Notes under the pieces: model-generated
The model's database searches: none
What the model was told of the DNA's origin: nothing
Seen by the model: only the letters and a program-made list of their open reading frames with translations
Shown: positions 6,923-9,617 of the stretch, one piece after another
Layout of the letters: the number at the start of each line of letters is the position of its first letter
Position numbering within the stretch: the stretch's first letter is position 1
Position numbers and translations under genes: made by a program
NCBI GenBank assembly: GCA_028293725.1
Contig: JAQGOE010000294.1
Coordinates: forward strand, 1-9,617
Source: Gammaproteobacteria bacterium
GTDB taxonomy: Bacteria > Pseudomonadota > Gammaproteobacteria > Steroidobacterales > Steroidobacteraceae
Direction of reading: 5' to 3'
DNA: 9,617 nt

Positions 6923-6929
6923 AGTTTTT

Positions 6930-8102
6930 ATGCATCGCGTATTGATTCTCGGTGCCGGCAAAATCGGCGCACTCATCTCCGGATTACTAGCAGAATCCGG
7001 TAGTTACAAGGTAAACCTCGGCGACGTCGATGGTGCCGCCGCGGAGTCCGTGGTGCGCGCTCACGGCTCGGGTCACCTGAGCTCATTCGCCCTCGACGCA
7101 TCCGATGGAAACGCTCTCCTCAAACACCTGAAAGAGCACCCGGTCGACGCCGTCATCTCCAGCCTCCCTTATTACTGCAATGTGACGGTCGCCGAGGCCG
7201 CCCGGAAGGCTGGAACGCACTACTTCGACCTGACCGAGGATGTCGAGGTCACCCGCTCGGTACGCGCTATCGCGACCGGCGCGAAGCACGCTTTCGTGCC
7301 GCAGTGCGGTCTGGCGCCGGGCTTCATCAGCATCGCCGCCGCGGAGCTCATCACCCACTTCGACGAGTTGCGGGCAGTGAAACTGCGGGTGGGCGCCCTG
7401 CCCCAACATCCCAACAACGTGTTGAAATACTCCCTGACCTGGTCGACCGAGGGACTCATCAACGAGTACGGCAATCCCTGCCAGGCGATCGTGAATCACC
7501 GCATGATCGACGTCTCGCCGCTAGAGGGCCTCGAGGAGATCGAGATCGACGGCACCCTGTACGAGGCATTCAACACCTCGGGCGGCTTGGGATCGCTGGC
7601 CGAAACCCACGGCGCCAGCTGCGACCAGATGAACTACAAGACCATCCGCTATCCCGGTCACTGCGACCAGATGCGGCTGTTGATGAACGATCTGAAGCTG
7701 AACCACGATCGCAGCACCCTGAAACACATTCTCGAGAATGCGGTTCCGCAGACCCTGCAGGATGTGGTCATCGTCTATGCCGCCGTAACCGGCACGCAGG
7801 ACGGCCAGCTGCGCGAAGAAAACTACGTCAACAAGGTGTATCCGCAGTTGATCGCCGGCCGCTTGTGGTCCGCGATCCAGGTCACGACGGCCTCGGGCAT
7901 CACCGCGGTAGTGGACCTCGTACTCGAGAACCCGGGTAAATTCACGGGCTTCGTGGCACAGGAACAGTTCCGCCTCACCGACATCCTCGCCAACCGTTTC
8001 GGCCGCTACTACGCGCCGGGCGGCACCAAGGACATCTCCGGCGAAGTCGTCGTCTCCGGCAAAGCCGGTCACCAACGCCGTCAGAAGGTAGCAGCGCGAT
8101 GA
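6930..8102 (+). CDS. saccharopine dehydrogenase-family oxidoreductase (saccharopine dehydrogenase or L-lysine 6-dehydrogenase)
   Basis: The 390-residue protein has an N-terminal Rossmann domain with GAGKIG at residues 8-13. Acidic D32 and D34 end the second strand (LGDVD), which suggests NAD rather than NADP. Family landmarks follow: ISSLPYYCN (76-84), HYFDLTED (97-104), [10 protein letters not shown] (123-132), [14 protein letters not shown] (154-167), [12 protein letters not shown] (212-223) and [10 protein letters not shown] (239-248). The order and spacing fit both bacterial saccharopine dehydrogenases (saccharopine to glutamate and alpha-aminoadipate semialdehyde) and L-lysine 6-dehydrogenases (lysine directly to the same semialdehyde). 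VGALPQ and GLGSL resemble the lysine dehydrogenase group, but I cannot decide from sequence alone. The downstream gene overlaps the stop as ATGA (8099-8102) and encodes the enzyme that would use the semialdehyde, so a lysine-degradation operon is likely. Carboxynorspermidine dehydrogenase is a less likely relative. Confidence 0.85.
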   Translation: MHRVLILGAGKIGALISGLLAESGSYKVNLGDVDGAAAESVVRAHGSGHLSSFALDASDGNALLKHLKEHPVDAVISSLPYYCNVTVAEAARKAGTHYFDLTEDVEVTRSVRAIATGAKHAFVPQCGLAPGFISIAAAELITHFDELRAVKLRVGALPQHPNNVLKYSLTWSTEGLINEYGNPCQAIVNHRMIDVSPLEGLEEIEIDGTLYEAFNTSGGLGSLAETHGASCDQMNYKTIRYPGHCDQMRLLMNDLKLNHDRSTLKHILENAVPQTLQDVVIVYAAVTGTQDGQLREENYVNKVYPQLIAGRLWSAIQVTTASGITAVVDLVLENPGKFTGFVAQEQFRLTDILANRFGRYYAPGGTKDISGEVVVSGKAGHQRRQKVAAR

Positions 8103-9617
8103 GCTCCTCCATCGACATCAACTCCATCCTGACCAAACTGGGACTCGCCGCGGTCAACCCAGGTGCATGGTCCGGCTCGACGGGCTGGTCCACCACGCAG
8201 GAAGGCACGCTCATCAACGTGCGCAATCCGGCGACCGGCACGGTCATCGCGCAGGTGCGGCCCGCGAGCGAAGCGGACTACGAGAGCGTCATAGCCAGCG
8301 CCACGGAAACCGCGGCGCTCTGGAGAACGGTACCGGCGCCGAAGCGTGGCGAAGCGATCCGCCTTCTGGGTGAAGAGCTGCGTCGCTTCAAGACCGAGCT
8401 GGGCACGTTGGTCTCGCTCGAGAATGGCAAGATCCTCGCCGAGGGCCTGGGCGAAGTGCAGGAAATGATCGACATCGCCGACTTCGCGGTCGGCCAGTCG
8501 CGCATGCTCTACGGCAACACTATGCACTCCGAGCGGCCACAGCACCGCATGTACGAGCAGTGGCATCCGCTGGGAGTCGTGGGAATCATCTCGGCTTTCA
8601 ATTTCCCGGTCGCTGTGTGGGCGTGGAACGCCTGCCTCGCGGCAATCTGCGGCAACGTGTCCGTCTGGAAGCCGTCGCCGAAGACCCCGCTTACCGCGCT
8701 CGCGGTCCAACACCTTTGCAACCGCGTGGTGAAGGCGGCTGGCCTGCCCCCGGTCTTCCAGATCTTCATCGATTCCGGCACCGAGCTCGCGACACGCTTC
8801 ATTGACGACCGCCGCGTCGCGCTCGTCTCCTTCACCGGGTCCACCGCGGTGGGCCGCAAAGTAGGCGAACGAGTGGCCGCCCGCATGGGCAAGAGCCTCT
8901 TGGAGCTGGGTGGCAACAACGCCATCATCGTTGACGACACCGCGAATCTCGATCTCGCCGTCCCGGCAATCGTTTTCGGCGCCGTCGGCACCGCGGGCCA
9001 GCGCTGCACGACGACGCGGCGCGTGTTTGTCCATTCCTCACGTGCGGCGGAGTTGGAACGTCGGCTCGTCCATGCGTACACGCAGGTGAAGATCGGCGAC
9101 CCGCTCGAAAACGGCACGCTCATGGGCCCGCTGATCGACCCCCGCGCCGTAGAGAGCTACAAAGCGGCCCTCGAGGCGGCCCAGGCAGCCGGTGGTGAGC
9201 TCCTCACGGGCGGCAAGTCGCTCGCGAAATCCGGCGGTAACTTCGTCGAGCCCGCCATCGTCCGTGCGAAGAATGACTGGTCGATCGTACAGACAGAAAC
9301 CTTCGCCCCGATTCTGTATGTTATCCACGTCGACTCGCTCAACGATGCCCTGGCGCAGCAGAACGCCTCGCATCACGGCCTGTCGTCGGCGCTCTTCACT
9401 GATCGTCTGCAGAACGCGGAGCTCTTCCTTTCGACGGTGGGCAGCGACTGCGGTATCGCCAACATCAACATCGGCACCTCCGGCGCCGAGATCGGTGGCG
9501 CCTTCGGGGGCGAGAAGGACACCGGCGGTGGCCGCGAATCGGGCTCCGATGCCTGGAAGGCGTACATGCGCCGCCAGACCAACACGATCAACTGGAGCCG
9601 CGAGCTGCCACTCGCCC
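8099..9617 (+). CDS. amaB: ALDH7-type aldehyde dehydrogenase, alpha-aminoadipate semialdehyde (piperideine-6-carboxylate) dehydrogenase; 3' end cut by window edge
   Basis: This enzyme would oxidise alpha-aminoadipate semialdehyde to alpha-aminoadipate with NAD in lysine catabolism. The frame is open from the ATG at 8099 to the edge: 506 residues, with probably only a few missing, since the relative ALDH7A1 ends shortly after the equivalent of RELPLA. Active-site residues are complete: N168 (SAFNFP), K191 (WKPSP), E269 (LELGG) and nucleophile C303 (AGQRCT). E122 (QEMID) and R302 match the aminoadipate-binding E121 and R301 of human ALDH7A1, and [14 protein letters not shown] (460-473) is the family's substrate-carboxylate loop, so assignment to ALDH7 rather than a general ALDH is firm. 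The start is translationally coupled to the upstream gene (ATGA overlap), and AGAAGGT at 8083-8089 can serve as ribosome-binding site. The symbol follows the Pseudomonas putida AmaB usage. Confidence 0.93.
   Translation, partial: MSSSIDINSILTKLGLAAVNPGAWSGSTGWSTTQEGTLINVRNPATGTVIAQVRPASEADYESVIASATETAALWRTVPAPKRGEAIRLLGEELRRFKTELGTLVSLENGKILAEGLGEVQEMIDIADFAVGQSRMLYGNTMHSERPQHRMYEQWHPLGVVGIISAFNFPVAVWAWNACLAAICGNVSVWKPSPKTPLTALAVQHLCNRVVKAAGLPPVFQIFIDSGTELATRFIDDRRVALVSFTGSTAVGRKVGERVAARMGKSLLELGGNNAIIVDDTANLDLAVPAIVFGAVGTAGQRCTTTRRVFVHSSRAAELERRLVHAYTQVKIGDPLENGTLMGPLIDPRAVESYKAALEAAQAAGGELLTGGKSLAKSGGNFVEPAIVRAKNDWSIVQTETFAPILYVIHVDSLNDALAQQNASHHGLSSALFTDRLQNAELFLSTVGSDCGIANINIGTSGAEIGGAFGGEKDTGGGRESGSDAWKAYMRRQTNTINWSRELPLA

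Larger units (their letters stand above)
6763..6929. other. divergent control region between aroG and the lysine-catabolism pair
   Basis: These 167 bases must hold the promoters of both flanking genes. For aroG the best candidate is the extended -10 on the minus strand (listed separately). For the plus strand no -35/-10 pair stands out: TTGAAA at 6789-6794 has no good partner box. The right half carries nested inverted repeats, and a short GGCTC-AGG-GAGCC hairpin (6901-6913) stands directly before the Shine-Dalgarno sequence of the 6930 gene. No small ORF with a credible ribosome-binding site and no RNA gene was recognised. Confidence 0.6.

Noticed and set aside
8081..9034. Open frame of 317 codons on the minus strand opposite the aldehyde dehydrogenase gene
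   Set aside because: It lies antisense to a complete, well-conserved ALDH7 coding sequence, has low-complexity charged composition, and reflects the strong GC bias at third codon positions.

Overview
The window looks like a chromosomal segment of a GC-rich gammaproteobacterium. The reasons are the gene order uvrC - pgsA - tRNA-Gly(GCC), which matches uvrC-pgsA-glyW of E. coli, and the proteobacterial character of all encoded enzymes. A Nevskiales, Steroidobacterales or Xanthomonadales relative would fit the base composition and the mix of enzymes, but the sequence alone does not settle this. Nothing suggests a phage, plasmid, insertion sequence, CRISPR array or island. It reads as core genome with two densely packed transcription units.

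Minus-strand unit, read from about 6762 down to 1: a class II DAHP synthase (aroG); a 138-bp gap; isocitrate dehydrogenase (icd); a family 5-like uracil-DNA glycosylase whose start overlaps the icd stop by 8 bases; uvrC, overlapping the glycosylase stop by 4 bases (GTGA); pgsA, 21 bases further on; a strong stable-RNA promoter; tRNA-Gly(GCC); and queC, cut by the window edge before its last zinc-binding cysteines. The middle part joins central carbon metabolism, two DNA-repair enzymes and phospholipid synthesis in one apparent operon. The tRNA has its own promoter and may also drive queC, because no terminator is visible between them.

Plus-strand unit, from 6930 to the right edge: a saccharopine dehydrogenase-family oxidoreductase overlaps by 4 bases (ATGA) an ALDH7-type aldehyde dehydrogenase that lacks only its last few residues. 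Together they look like the lower part of lysine catabolism through alpha-aminoadipate semialdehyde. Whether the first enzyme acts on saccharopine or directly on lysine is open, because no lysine-ketoglutarate reductase gene is present here.

The 167-bp divergent region between the two units (6763-6929) holds a compact perfect inverted repeat inside weaker nested ones, and a clear Shine-Dalgarno sequence for the right-hand gene. No gene-free stretch exceeds 300 bases. I found no wholly new system. The best leads are the icd/repair coupling, altered cofactor-site residues and a C-terminal insertion in isocitrate dehydrogenase, the undecided lysine-degradation route, and the divergent control region.
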